In this document: piece by piece, positions 1-7,208 of the stretch | Numbering within the stretch: position 1 is the first letter of the stretch | Layout: every line of letters starts with the position of its first letter | Assembly (NCBI GenBank): GCA_003518755.1 | Contig: DOYA01000062.1 | Span: 11,526-27,267 of the forward strand | Reading direction: 5' to 3' | From: Clostridiales bacterium | Lineage (GTDB): Bacteria > Bacillota > Clostridia > TANB77 > CAG-508 | DNA length: 15,742 bases | Notes under the pieces: model-generated | The model's database searches: none | The model's input: only the letters and a program-made list of their open reading frames with translations | What the model was told of the DNA's origin: nothing | Program-made: the position numbers and the translations under genes

Positions 1-840
1 TTTCATGTAAATAAATACTTCTACCCTTTACTTGCTGAAAAGAAAGATACTGAAACTAAGGAAATTGAAAAAGAAATCAAAAAATTAAAAGAACAAAAAG
101 AAAGGCTTATGAAAGTCTATGTCAATGGAATATTACACGAAGAAGATTTTGCAAAAGATTATGAGTTTATTGAAAAGAAACTAGCAGAACTGGAAAACAA
201 GAGAATTGACTCTTTAGACTTTGACAAAGAAACTTATAATCCTCAACACCTACTTGCTGAAAGAGATATTGAAAGAGAAAAATTGACTGAACATCAGATG
301 TATAAAGATGTTTTGCTAAAACTATGGACTATGAAAAGTAAAGAAGAGAAACAATCTTTTATATCTAAATTTATTGAAACAGCTACGTTAAAGAAAGATA
401 AAAACGGCAATTTTGATATAGATAAAATCAATTTTAGAAGTAGTTTTGTCGAGCAAATAGACAAGTTATATGATAAAGGTGTTGTAGATTTTCCAACTAT
501 GCTAGAACGAGATGGAAAATTTGAAGATACAAGAATTAGTGTAAATATGAACAATGAACAATTACAAGACTATTTAAGTACATTGAAAAAAGAATTAGAT
601 ATAAACTATATGGATTTAGGAGAATATTATTTCCACGATGATAAGATAGACGAAAACTATGATAATAAATCTAAAGTTGAAATGATTAGAGATAGACACA
701 TAGAGTTTAAATTAAAGAAAAATCAAAAAGTAATTAGAATGATAGCAATAAAGCAATATAAAAATTTTTTAGCTAAACCAGAAGGAAAATTACGACTAGG
801 ACTTGTCACTCATATTACATCGAAGAAAAAGCATAAATAA
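1..840 (+). CDS. Large serine recombinase, C-terminal part (5' end outside window)
   Basis: The frame is open from base 1, so the gene is cut by the window edge and the ATG at 109 is probably internal. What remains is the lysine/glutamate-rich coiled coil that follows the zinc ribbon in large serine recombinases (KEIEKEIKKLKEQKERL, then VNGILHEEDFAKDYEFIEKKLAELE), the region used in synapsis. It is followed by a typical tail (KSKEEKQSFISKFIETATLKK). The catalytic serine domain is not visible. About 110 residues continue past the usual end, with a basic terminus (SKKKHK). It converges on the leftward recombinase at 1088-2755, with an inverted-repeat array between them. It likely belongs to a neighbouring integrative element. 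Family assignment is by pattern only and is moderately secure. Confidence 0.7.
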   Translation, partial: FHVNKYFYPLLAEKKDTETKEIEKEIKKLKEQKERLMKVYVNGILHEEDFAKDYEFIEKKLAELENKRIDSLDFDKETYNPQHLLAERDIEREKLTEHQMYKDVLLKLWTMKSKEEKQSFISKFIETATLKKDKNGNFDIDKINFRSSFVEQIDKLYDKGVVDFPTMLERDGKFEDTRISVNMNNEQLQDYLSTLKKELDINYMDLGEYYFHDDKIDENYDNKSKVEMIRDRHIEFKLKKNQKVIRMIAIKQYKNFLAKPEGKLRLGLVTHITSKKKHK

Positions 841-1087
841 TTGTTGCAACTATTACTCTAATTGAAGTCTATATTGCAACAAGCAAATTAACGAATACAA
901 TTTTATATTTGCGTTAGCAATATAAATTTTGTGTGAGGTAATTTGAATAAATTTTATCTGACAAGATAAAATTTATTGCCTCGCAGAGCCCCCGAGTTAT
1001 GATGGTACGTCATAACTCATAGGGGAGAGCTATTCAGTTAAGTACACTGAATAGTTCTCCCCTTAAATCTACTTATTATATTAGTAT
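841..1087. repeat. Intergenic inverted-repeat array between two convergent recombinase genes
   Basis: There is no gene here. Three strong inverted repeats are seen. Arms 946-959 and 964-977 are a perfect 14-bp repeat around GACA. Arms 994-1002 and 1010-1018 (GAGTTATGA/TCATAACTC) are a perfect 9 bp, flanked outside by C-rich and G-rich tracts. Arms 1022-1038 and 1046-1062 are 17 bp with one G/T wobble. The middle hairpin, read on the minus strand, has CTATGAGTTATGAC. That resembles the GTTATG...CATAAC hairpin next to the oriT candidate at 4533-4568. The block could be an oriT or recombinase end, or bidirectional terminators for the convergent genes. Confidence 0.6.
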
Positions 1088-2755
1088 TTAAGCTATTTCT
1101 TTTCTATCTAATATTTTTCCAATAACTAATTTCACATCATCAAACTTAATTGGAAAAGAAATTATACCAACACCTCTATAATAAATGTCTATTTCTTGAA
1201 ACTTTTTGCCATTTACCTTTTTAGATTGATGAATTAAAATCTTTTCTATTAGCTCATTTAATATTTCTGGTGTTAATTCAGTTATTTCAGTATATTTCTT
1301 AACATTAGATATAAATTGTGTTAAGTCTGTTTCTTTCTTTTCTGTATTATCTATATCTTTGGCTAATTGCTCAATTTTTATTTTTAATTCTTTTTGTTCA
1401 TTATCATAATTAAATGATAAGTTTCTAAATCTTTCATCTGTTATTTTTCCAGATACATTATCTTCGTAAATATGCCTAAATAAATTATCAATTTCTATTA
1501 TTCTATTTTTAGCCTTTTCAAGTTCTTTCTTGTTTTTAGCAATTTTCTTTAATTCGTCTTGTGTAGATTTGGTTAATTGCTCTTGCACAAATAAATCTTC
1601 ATAGTCTTTCATATAAGAAATTACTTTTTGCACATTTTCCAAAACTATATCTTGTAATGCTTCATCTGTAATATAATGAGAAGTACACGAATCTGTATAA
1701 TACTTATAACTGGAACATCTATAATGTTCTTTGGATTTTAAATCTGTTACAGGTGAGCGAAAGTACATTTTTTTACCACAATCATAACAGAATAATAATC
1801 CAGAAAAAATACTCTTTTTGCCTGACCTAGTTGGCTTTTTTCTGTTATTTCTTAATTGCTGTGCAATATTCCAAGTATATTCATCAACTATTGGCTCGTG
1901 TGTATTTTTAAATATTTTCCATTCTTCTTTCGGGAGATTAACCTTTGTTTTATCTTTATAAGAACGAACGGTATATCTAAAATTTACAGTATCTCCAATA
2001 TATTCTTGACGGTCTAAAATAGTTGCTACAGTTCTTCCATTCCATCTATTTTCTATTGATGGAAGTCTTGTAGAAGTTTTAAGTCCAATACTTGCAAAAT
2101 ATTCTGCTGGTGTAAGTATTTTTCTTTTACTTAAAATATTGGCTATTTGTGTAGTTCCATTTCCTTGAACAAAAAGATTATATATTTCTTTTACAATTTC
2201 TGCTGCGGTCTCATCTACAACCCATTTTGTATTATCATTTTCATCTTTTTTATAGCCATAAGGAACATTATGTGCAAGTGGTATTCCTGCTTCTCCTTTA
2301 TTTTTCAGAACTGCACGAACTTTTTGACTTGTGTTTTTAGCGTGCATTTCATTGAACCAATCTTGAATAGGTAAAAAGTCATTTAATCCTTTACTACTAT
2401 CAATATTATCCATTATTGCAATATATCTAATATTAAGCCTTACAAAATCTTCTTCAAGAAGTTGTCCTACTACAAGTCTATTTCTTCCAAGTCTTGAATG
2501 ATCTTTTACTATAATTGTTCCAATTTTACCACTTTCAGCAAGTTCCATCATTTCCATAAATGCAGGTCTTGTAAAAGTTGTTCCAGAATATCCGTCATCT
2601 ACAAAGAACTGAATATTTTGAAAATTGTTATCTTGTGCATATTTACTTAAAATTGATTTTTGATTTTTTATACTATTGCTTTCTCCTGCCATTTCATCAT
2701 CTCTTGACAAACGACAGTATAAAGCTGTAATTTTATCGTTTTCTAGCTGTTTCAT
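1088..2755 (-). CDS. Large serine recombinase, TnpX/TndX-like
   Basis: This 555-residue site-specific recombinase excises and integrates a mobile element by serine-mediated cleavage. The N-terminal resolvase domain (about 9-150) has the catalytic serine in ALYCRLSRDD (S17) and the conserved VDDGYSGTTFTRPAF and IIVKDHSRLGRN motifs. A recombinase DNA-binding domain follows (about 165-300, YGYKK). Next comes a zinc ribbon with C323-x2-C326 and later C347 and C357, then a charged coiled coil (about 395-475). The length fits the TndX/TnpX range. The start at 2755 is supported by AAAGGAG at 2762-2768. Downstream of the small gene and relaxase in the same orientation, it makes a Tn4451-like mobilizable module. 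No in-frame CGG codon was found. The exact family within the large serine recombinases is not resolved. Confidence 0.92.
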   Translation of the reverse strand: MKQLENDKITALYCRLSRDDEMAGESNSIKNQKSILSKYAQDNNFQNIQFFVDDGYSGTTFTRPAFMEMMELAESGKIGTIIVKDHSRLGRNRLVVGQLLEEDFVRLNIRYIAIMDNIDSSKGLNDFLPIQDWFNEMHAKNTSQKVRAVLKNKGEAGIPLAHNVPYGYKKDENDNTKWVVDETAAEIVKEIYNLFVQGNGTTQIANILSKRKILTPAEYFASIGLKTSTRLPSIENRWNGRTVATILDRQEYIGDTVNFRYTVRSYKDKTKVNLPKEEWKIFKNTHEPIVDEYTWNIAQQLRNNRKKPTRSGKKSIFSGLLFCYDCGKKMYFRSPVTDLKSKEHYRCSSYKYYTDSCTSHYITDEALQDIVLENVQKVISYMKDYEDLFVQEQLTKSTQDELKKIAKNKKELEKAKNRIIEIDNLFRHIYEDNVSGKITDERFRNLSFNYDNEQKELKIKIEQLAKDIDNTEKKETDLTQFISNVKKYTEITELTPEILNELIEKILIHQSKKVNGKKFQEIDIYYRGVGIISFPIKFDDVKLVIGKILDRKEIA

Positions 2756-2868
2756 TATCTACTCCTTTCTTTTTTACAGCTTGAAATACGATATAAAATA
2801 TAGTTTCTACTTCTGTAGTAGTGTTTATAATATACCATATTTCAATCTGAAAATTCAATAAAAAAATG

Positions 2869-3132
2869 TTATTTTCTAAAAATTTTAAAAAGTGTTTGTA
2901 ATATTGTGTATTTTGAATCTTCATTAAAATAGGTATTTACTTTATAAACAGTGCCTTTTATTTCTTTTTCAAAGTTCAAACTTTCTTCTGGGCATAAGTT
3001 TTTAAAATATTCTACAAGTTCTTTTTCACTCATTTTTGAAAATTTATTATATAGCTCATTTCTTAAATTCTCTAAAAACTCATATTCTTCTTTTGAAAGT
3101 TCAATTTTATAAATTCTTTCATTATCTTGCAT
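2869..3132 (-). CDS. Small hypothetical protein between relaxase and recombinase
   Basis: The 87-residue charged protein (MQDNERIYKIELSKEEYEFL...) is not recognised. The ATG at 3132 is preferred over the GTG at 3135. The strong Shine-Dalgarno AAAGGAGG (3140-3147) lies 7 bases before the ATG but only 4 before the GTG. The gene overlaps the 3' end of the relaxase by 11 bases, so the two are probably translationally coupled. The protein is predicted soluble and largely helical, with no membrane segment or clear DNA-binding motif. Position between relaxase and recombinase suggests an accessory role in mobilization or excision, but this is inferred from context only. Confidence 0.7.
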   Translation of the reverse strand: MQDNERIYKIELSKEEYEFLENLRNELYNKFSKMSEKELVEYFKNLCPEESLNFEKEIKGTVYKVNTYFNEDSKYTILQTLFKIFRK

Positions 3133-4483
3133 CACGCGTCCTCCTTTTCTTAGATTTCTCTAAATTAGGAGATTGCTTTGGCTTTCGTGAGTTATATAAT
3201 TTTTCTAATCTTTCTTGCTCTAGTTTTCTAATTCGTTCTTGTTCTTTAAATATTATATCTTTTAAAAAGTCTGTTACTTTTTGTGGTGCAATTTTTACTG
3301 CTTCAATAAAATCTTTTGTTTTTCCTTGTAAGTCTTCAAATCTCTGTTTCCAACTATAAACAGATTCAACAAGATTATTTACTCTAGTTTCTAAGTTCTT
3401 TATTATTCTATCTGCTGATATTCCTTTTTTAGCAAGGTTTATAAGTGTTTCAAACTTGTCTTTTTCTATTTCTACTTTTTTAGAAAATCGCTTTTGTTTT
3501 CCTAAATTGTCTAATTCATCAATAGTAGTAGTGTAATTTACATATTCATCTAGTTTTGTTTCTATTTTAGCAATTTCATCTTGTTTGTTATCTATTTCAA
3601 ATTGCTTATTTTTAAGTTCTATTTGTTTATTCTCTAATTCTTGCTGTTTATTTTCAAGTTCGTTTTCTTTACTATTAGTTTTTTCTTTTAAATCTACTAA
3701 TCTTTCATTTTCTTTCTTAATTTTATAATTTAAATTATCTAAATGTTCATTTGTACTGCCTTTTACACCTCTTATAAATCCTCTATAACCACTATCTGAC
3801 ATATATTGAAAGAATCTATCTTGTAATAGGCTATATGATTTTATTAGTATAGGTTTTCCTTTTTTATCATATAGAGGATTACCAAAATTATCTGTTGCTT
3901 TCTCTGATTTCCATTTCTTACTATGACTTACTTGATTTATAACTTCTTTTGTAGTTCCTACAAGTGATTTATCTTTGCACCTTTTAGACCATTTAACTTC
4001 TTTCTTAACAATCGGGAGGGCTATAACGTGTAAATGATAATGATATATTGGCTTTCCATATTTTTCTGTAAGTGCAACATTTAATTCATCTGCGTGCATA
4101 ACTGCTTGTAAGATATTTTCTGAACCCATTTCTTGTTCTGCAAAATGAAATGCTTTCTCATAAAATTCCTTTGCAAATTCATAACCACCATTTTGTTCAA
4201 AATATTCTGAATTAATATCAAATACAAGTTCATCAAATATTTTCGCATTATCTTTTAATCCACGAAGTGATATTTGACCATTTGCAACCATTTCTTTTAC
4301 TTTCTCATTTAGTGTAGTATCACAATTTTTATAATACACATTATTTTGTGTTTGTGATAGATCCACATTCATATTAGAATAGGTTTCATTTTTTCTTGCA
4401 TTGTGTTTTTCAAATTTACTAATATTATCTCTAGTATGAGTAACTACTCTAGCTACTGAATAATTTGTTTTAAAATCATCCAT
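3122..4483 (-). CDS. MOBV (Mob/Pre) relaxase 1
   Basis: This 453-residue protein resembles plasmid-recombination/mobilization relaxases, which nick oriT and lead the strand into a recipient. The N-terminus SVARVVTHTRDNISKFEKHNARKNETYSN is typical of the family. The metal-binding three-histidine region is seen as HADE (about 130-133) followed by HYHLH (about 148-152). The central and C-terminal parts are coiled coil, with repeated NKQ-E-L units at about 275-315, and a basic tail. The start at 4483 follows GAAAGGA (4490-4496). Upstream in-frame codons to 4522 lack a ribosome site and would run into the oriT region. The oriT candidate with a MOBV-like nic motif lies 76-85 bp upstream. With the recombinase it resembles the TnpX/TnpZ pairing of Tn4451. 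Confidence 0.85.
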   Translation of the reverse strand: MDDFKTNYSVARVVTHTRDNISKFEKHNARKNETYSNMNVDLSQTQNNVYYKNCDTTLNEKVKEMVANGQISLRGLKDNAKIFDELVFDINSEYFEQNGGYEFAKEFYEKAFHFAEQEMGSENILQAVMHADELNVALTEKYGKPIYHYHLHVIALPIVKKEVKWSKRCKDKSLVGTTKEVINQVSHSKKWKSEKATDNFGNPLYDKKGKPILIKSYSLLQDRFFQYMSDSGYRGFIRGVKGSTNEHLDNLNYKIKKENERLVDLKEKTNSKENELENKQQELENKQIELKNKQFEIDNKQDEIAKIETKLDEYVNYTTTIDELDNLGKQKRFSKKVEIEKDKFETLINLAKKGISADRIIKNLETRVNNLVESVYSWKQRFEDLQGKTKDFIEAVKIAPQKVTDFLKDIIFKEQERIRKLEQERLEKLYNSRKPKQSPNLEKSKKRRTRDAR

Positions 4484-4532
4484 AGAAAATCCTTTCTTGC
4501 AGGTAGCAAGAGGAGACCACATAGGAACTGCT

Positions 4533-4568
4533 GTTATGCAACTTTCTTTGAAAGTGCATAACCCACTA
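4533..4568 (-). other. Candidate oriT/nic site for relaxase 1
   Basis: On the minus strand the sequence TAGTGGG/TTATGCACTTT (nic motif 4568-4559, cut expected between 4562 and 4561) closely resembles the pMV158 MobM site TAGTGTG/TTATACTTT. The bases after the expected nick form a near-perfect hairpin: arms 4533-4546 and 4550-4562, with one bulged base and loop TTT. It lies 76 bp upstream of the relaxase start at 4483. The same geometry, motif then hairpin, is found upstream of the second relaxase. The assignment rests on similarity to the known MOBV nic site and on position. Confidence 0.65.
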
Positions 4569-4572
4569 TGAC

Positions 4573-4760
4573 ACTTTCAAACTTCGTTTGCAAAGATGTC
4601 GTGGGCTTCTAGCGGAGGGCTCATAAATTATCTCGTTTACACTCAATAATTTATGTTTGGCTTCGCCAAAGTCAAAATAATATTTTAGTACTTCCGTTCA
4701 AATATTATTTTGATTACTGAAAAATTTTATCTAGCTACCTGCTATATAAATTTTTTCAGT
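4573..4760. repeat. Hairpin cluster upstream of relaxase 1
   Basis: No gene is seen. Four further inverted repeats follow one another: 4622-4630/4647-4655 (CATAAATTA), 4656-4661/4665-4670 (TTTGGC-TTC-GCCAAA), 4673-4685/4700-4712 (perfect 13 bp) and 4716-4728/4748-4760 (ACTGAAAAA). Multiple inverted repeats around the nic site are typical of MOBV oriT regions. Some could instead be terminators or origins of replication used after excision. Confidence 0.55.
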
Positions 4761-4824
4761 TCTTTTAGCTATGCATTGTGAGAATATGGAGAAAGGATAT
4801 TTTTATATTGTAATTTTGCATAAC

Positions 4825-5106
4825 AAAAAGACCCATTAGACACAACAAATAAAACTACTGATATTGCGTTTTTTCGCAATGTAGTGAATTTTACTTGAAA
4901 CCTGCTAATCGGTCTTAACCACTGCTGGACATTTTACAAATTATTCTTCTAAACCAGCCATTTATTTTTTTACCGCATTGGGCTAATAAGTTTCCTACAA
5001 ATCTTAATTCTCTATGTCTCGGAAGTGGGAGAATAGTTTATTGTATCCCTTACTAACCAGTGTTTCGTGACTTATTCAATTTTTCAGTTACCATACTTAA
5101 ATGGTA
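4825..5106 (-). ncRNA. Candidate structured non-coding RNA upstream of relaxase 1
   Basis: This gene-free stretch follows a consensus promoter at 5112-5140. On the minus strand it contains several self-complementary segments: a hairpin near the 5' end (ACCAT/ATGGT), ATTCTC/GAGAAT (5029-5034 with 5007-5012), GCTGG/CCAGC (4954-4958 with 4924-4928) and ATTGCG/CGCAAT (4875-4880 with 4863-4868, A6 loop). A closing helix, AGACC-g-ATTAG with CTAAT-g-GGTCT (4905-4915 with 4829-4839), is followed directly by a short U run (4825-4829). That looks like an intrinsic terminator closing a multi-helix RNA of about 280 nt. I do not recognise the family. Confidence 0.5.
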
Positions 5107-5111
5107 CTTAT

Positions 5112-5140
5112 AATATACTACAAAATATGGGCTTTGTCAA
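5112..5140 (-). promoter_or_regulatory. Sigma-70 promoter reading leftward into candidate RNA and relaxase region
   Basis: The minus strand has TTGACA (5140-5135), a 17-base spacer and TATATT (5117-5112). Transcription would begin near 5105, about 70 bases after the end of the XRE gene, so the promoter is separate from that gene. Confidence 0.7.
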
Positions 5141-5177
5141 TATAAATTTACATAATTTTAAAAAAGATGATAAAATT

Positions 5178-5396
5178 TTATTTTTTTCTTGGATATGGCT
5201 TTATTTCATCTGTTAATCCTAATAAATAGTCTATTGAAGTATCAAAAAATATTGCCATTTTCTTTAATGTACTTACTGGAATATTGATTTTACCTAATTC
5301 ATATTTACTATAATTAGTTTGTGAAATATTTAAAAATTCTGCAACATCCTTTTGTAATAAGTCTTTATCCTCTCTCATATCCTTAATTCTTAACAT
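5178..5396 (-). CDS. XRE-family helix-turn-helix regulator
   Basis: The 72-residue protein is essentially one Cro/C1-type helix-turn-helix domain: LLQKDVAEFLNISQTNYSKYELGKINIPVSTLKKMAIFF, followed by the common tail SIDYLLGLTDE. Such proteins repress promoters by binding palindromic operators as dimers. The start at 5396 has AGAGGTG at 5404-5410, 7 bases upstream. A divergent rightward promoter (5443-5471) overlaps a palindrome around its -35 box, a likely operator for this protein. The gene may control the mobilization module to its left or the small ORF and pilin gene to its right. It is unrelated in detail to the two duplicated XRE genes further right. Confidence 0.85.
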   Translation of the reverse strand: MLRIKDMREDKDLLQKDVAEFLNISQTNYSKYELGKINIPVSTLKKMAIFFDTSIDYLLGLTDEIKPYPRKK

Positions 5397-5434
5397 ATAT
5401 TTTCACCTCTGAAAATATTATAAAAAAGTTAGAT

Positions 5435-5471
5435 TATGACTATTGACAAATAGTTATATTTTGACTATAAT
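5435..5471 (+). promoter_or_regulatory. Rightward promoter with overlapping palindromic operator
   Basis: TTGACA (5443-5448), a 17-base spacer and TATAAT (5466-5471) form a full consensus promoter. A dyad, TGACTATT-gac-AATAGTTA with a one-base mismatch, straddles the -35 box, and TGACTATA recurs at the -10. This is the usual place for an XRE repressor operator and lies between the divergent XRE gene and the rightward genes. Confidence 0.65.
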
Positions 5472-5497
5472 AATTTTAGAAAATCAAAAAAATCCTA

Positions 5498-5526
5498 TTG
5501 CAAGAAAAATAGATAACTGTTATAAT
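5498..5526 (+). promoter_or_regulatory. Second rightward promoter
   Basis: TTGCAA (5498-5503), a 17-base spacer and TATAAT (5521-5526) lie downstream of the first promoter. It would drive the small ORF at 5567 and possibly the pilin gene, if the terminator at 5648-5712 is read through. Confidence 0.55.
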
Positions 5527-5566
5527 ATAAATTGTAAAAATTAAAGAACAAAGGATGGCAAAACAA

Positions 5567-5698
5567 ATGAACAAAATCGCTGAAACCGTTGATGCAGTAT
5601 ATATATATATTACGGGCTTTAATTTAATAAAAAATTTATATAAGTACAAGACTATTTTTTCTTGTGCATTTTTGAGAAACTCAAAAATGTATGCGTAA
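5567..5698 (+). CDS. Possible small ORF (43 residues) in the promoter-pilin interval
   Basis: The frame from ATG 5567 encodes MNKIAETVDAVYIYITGF and continues to a stop at 5698. AAAGGA lies 11 bases upstream, a little far. An earlier ATG at 5555 sits directly on that site and is unlikely. The 3' third coincides with a terminator-like hairpin, so this may instead be a small RNA or leader rather than a protein gene. The product is not recognised. Confidence 0.35.
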   Translation: MNKIAETVDAVYIYITGFNLIKNLYKYKTIFSCAFLRNSKMYA

Positions 5699-5712
5699 TT
5701 ATAGTCTTTTTT
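5648..5712 (+). terminator. Two-tier intrinsic terminator before the pilin gene
   Basis: The outer arms AAGACTAT (5648-5655) and ATAGTCTT (5701-5708) enclose a perfect inner hairpin, CATTTTTGAG/CTCAAAAATG (5667-5676/5680-5689, loop AAA). A T run follows at 5707-5712. It would end transcripts from the two upstream promoters before the pilin gene, or act as an attenuator. Confidence 0.6.
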
Positions 5713-5776
5713 GTGTGTTATTAATGTTTTAATATATTAATAAATTTATTTTAAAAGTGGAGGAGGTGAATTTGTA

Positions 5777-6478
5777 ATGAAAAATTATACTAAAAAATCT
5801 CTAAAAGCCAGTAACGGTATAACTTTGATAGCTTTAGTGATAACAATAATTGTTTTGCTAATCTTAGCAGGAATAAGTATAGCAATGCTAGCAGGAGATA
5901 ACTCAATATTACAAAGAGCAACAGATGCAAAAATAAAAAGTGATGAAGCTCAAATAAAAGAAAGAATACAGCTTGCATATCATTCAGCATTAACAAAGGA
6001 CATTACAGGAGAGAGTGGAGAACTAACTATGCAAACACTACAGACAGAGCTAAATAACGAATTTACAGAAAAAACTGTTACTATAACACCTAGTGCTGAT
6101 AATAAAGAATGGATAATTAAAGTTGATAATGTGGAAGAAACAGTACCAGCAGGAATTGAAAAACAAGACGAATTAGAAATTCTTGATATTACCAAATATA
6201 CTTGGGAAGAAATTTCGGACGAAGAGCAAATGGGAATTTATACATTTAGAGATAACGGAACATATGAAGTTAGTAACTCATTTATGATTTATATACCTTA
6301 TGATTTGACCTATACTTTTGACGGATTACAACTAACTATAAATTTCAAATACGATAATAGTTCGGGCAAAGATGATGAGGTAATGAATGTAACAAAAGTT
6401 TATATATATAATGGCACAGAATTTGTTAGGGAAGATGAATTTGGTGATGAATGGAAGTTAATGAAAATTAATTCTTAG
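5777..6478 (+). CDS. Type IV pilin-like (prepilin) protein, intact
   Basis: The 233-residue protein has a short basic leader (MKNYTKKSLKASNG), a predicted prepilin-peptidase site after G14, and a hydrophobic helix (ITLIALVITIIVLLILAGISIAML). The helix is followed by the conserved GDNSILQRATDAK segment and a polar extracellular domain rich in acidic residues. Prepilins of this kind are inserted in the membrane, cleaved by PilD-type peptidase and assembled into pili or pseudopili. The usual glutamate at mature position 5 is alanine (ITLIA). AGGAGGTG at 5761-5768 supports the start. Unlike its two paralogues to the right, the codons at LAG are GCA GGA and the frame is unbroken, so it serves as an internal reference. 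The C-terminal domain shows no known fold to me. Confidence 0.85.
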   Translation: MKNYTKKSLKASNGITLIALVITIIVLLILAGISIAMLAGDNSILQRATDAKIKSDEAQIKERIQLAYHSALTKDITGESGELTMQTLQTELNNEFTEKTVTITPSADNKEWIIKVDNVEETVPAGIEKQDELEILDITKYTWEEISDEEQMGIYTFRDNGTYEVSNSFMIYIPYDLTYTFDGLQLTINFKYDNSSGKDDEVMNVTKVYIYNGTEFVREDEFGDEWKLMKINS

Positions 6479-6572
6479 ATTATCATGTTATTGATTCTCG
6501 CTGGGATTTCTATATCGACGTTAAGTCGGAGATAATGGTATTTTACAGTGAGCTACAGATGCTAAAACTAAC
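6479..6572 (+). pseudogene. Pilin-like gene remnant with a CGG frame break
   Basis: Immediately after the intact pilin's stop codon, the sequence reads IIMLLILAGISISTLS (6479-6526). It then meets CGG (6527-6529) followed by AGA TAA. Skipping the C gives GDNGILQ, a TGA stop at 6549, then ATDAKT. This is the hydrophobic helix and conserved GDNGILQ-ATDAK segment of the same pilin family. Leader, start and C-terminal domain are absent, so it is a fragment. The break has the form AGT-C-GGA, like the breaks in the other frameshifted genes. Confidence 0.7.
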
Positions 6573-6587
6573 CCATATTACATGATA

Positions 6588-6616
6588 ACAGCGAAAATTA
6601 TAATGATTTTCGCTGT
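6588..6616. terminator. Perfect 11-bp inverted repeat after the pilin remnant
   Basis: Arms ACAGCGAAAAT (6588-6598) and ATTTTCGCTGT (6606-6616) form a perfect hairpin. The T run after it is poor, so terminator function is uncertain. Between this and 6760 I see only an AT-rich stretch with a small TGTAACTT/AAGTTACA dyad near 6729-6745. Confidence 0.4.
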
Positions 6617-6768
6617 ATTACTATTTAATAATTGTACTAACAAGTAAATTGCTACTGCGTAGCAATGGAACGAATGTTGAAGAAAGAATTAATATTGAAT
6701 ATATAGAAAATCTCTGATATAATGCATTATGTAACTTAAAGTTACAAATACATTGTAAAGGAGGTTTT

Positions 6769-7036
6769 TTGGTACTAAATCCGACTCTATTTCTTCATTT
6801 CTATCTCGTGGTACTTTTACTGGGATATCTCCCATCTCTGTTGATACTGTTCTTTCATTTTTTGAATAACCTAATTTTGTTTCCATTTCTGCATCTAATA
6901 GCTTTTGGAATGCAGGGGCAAAGAACTCTCTCCATGCTGAGTACATATCATTCATAGATTTAATATTCTTTGAATCGTTTTGTCTAAAAAATTCCTCTAC
7001 TATTTCATTTTCTTCTTTTTCTATTTTTTTAGCCAT
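6769..7036 (-). pseudogene. IS256-family (mutator) transposase, N-terminal remnant
   Basis: The minus frame from 7036 reads MAKKIEKEENEIVEEFF, then AWREFFAPAFQKLLDAEMETKLGYSK and TEMGDIPVKVPRDRNEEIE. These are the conserved N-terminal blocks of IS256/mutator transposases. The stretch normally found between LGYSK and the TEMGDI block is shortened, suggesting an internal deletion. The catalytic DDE domain is missing, because similarity stops near 6769. AAGGAGG lies just upstream of the start. The region 7081-7112, read on the minus strand (GAGAGTATAGAAAAAGTTG), resembles the terminal inverted repeat of this family. It is a dead relic. Confidence 0.75.
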
Positions 7037-7140
7037 AGAAAAAATCCCTCCTTGATATTTTATATTTTATCACGGAAGGATTTATTTACACAACTTTTTC
7101 TATACTCTCTGTAAATAACTATTTTATTAGTTTCAATCGA

Positions 7141-7188
7141 AAATAACTCAAACTATCTAATCTAGAATGGTTCGAGTTATTTTTTTTA
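7141..7188 (+). terminator. Hairpin followed by T run, downstream end of leftward small genes
   Basis: The arms AAATAACTCAAAC (7141-7153) and GTTCGAGTTATTT (7170-7182), with one mismatch, are followed by eight T residues on the plus strand. It lies just beyond the stop codon of the leftward gene at 7209 and may work in both directions. Confidence 0.5.
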
Positions 7189-7208
7189 AAGAAAATGTTA
7201 CATACTTA

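Noticed and set aside
3036..3359. Rightward ORF opposite the relaxase, and similar opposite-strand ORFs (294-554, 5790-6195, 8273-8539, 10815-11189, 14109-14447)
   Set aside because: They lie antisense to well-supported genes, lack ribosome sites and have the low-complexity Leu/Ser/Phe composition typical of antisense frames.
4484..4522. Longer N-terminus for relaxase 1 starting at 4522
   Set aside because: The ribosome site lies inside this segment, just before ATG 4483, and the extra residues do not match the family.
5599..5613. TA dinucleotide run as a repeat element or phase-variable tract
   Set aside because: It is short and within an AT-rich stretch. No gene or promoter spacing depends on it.
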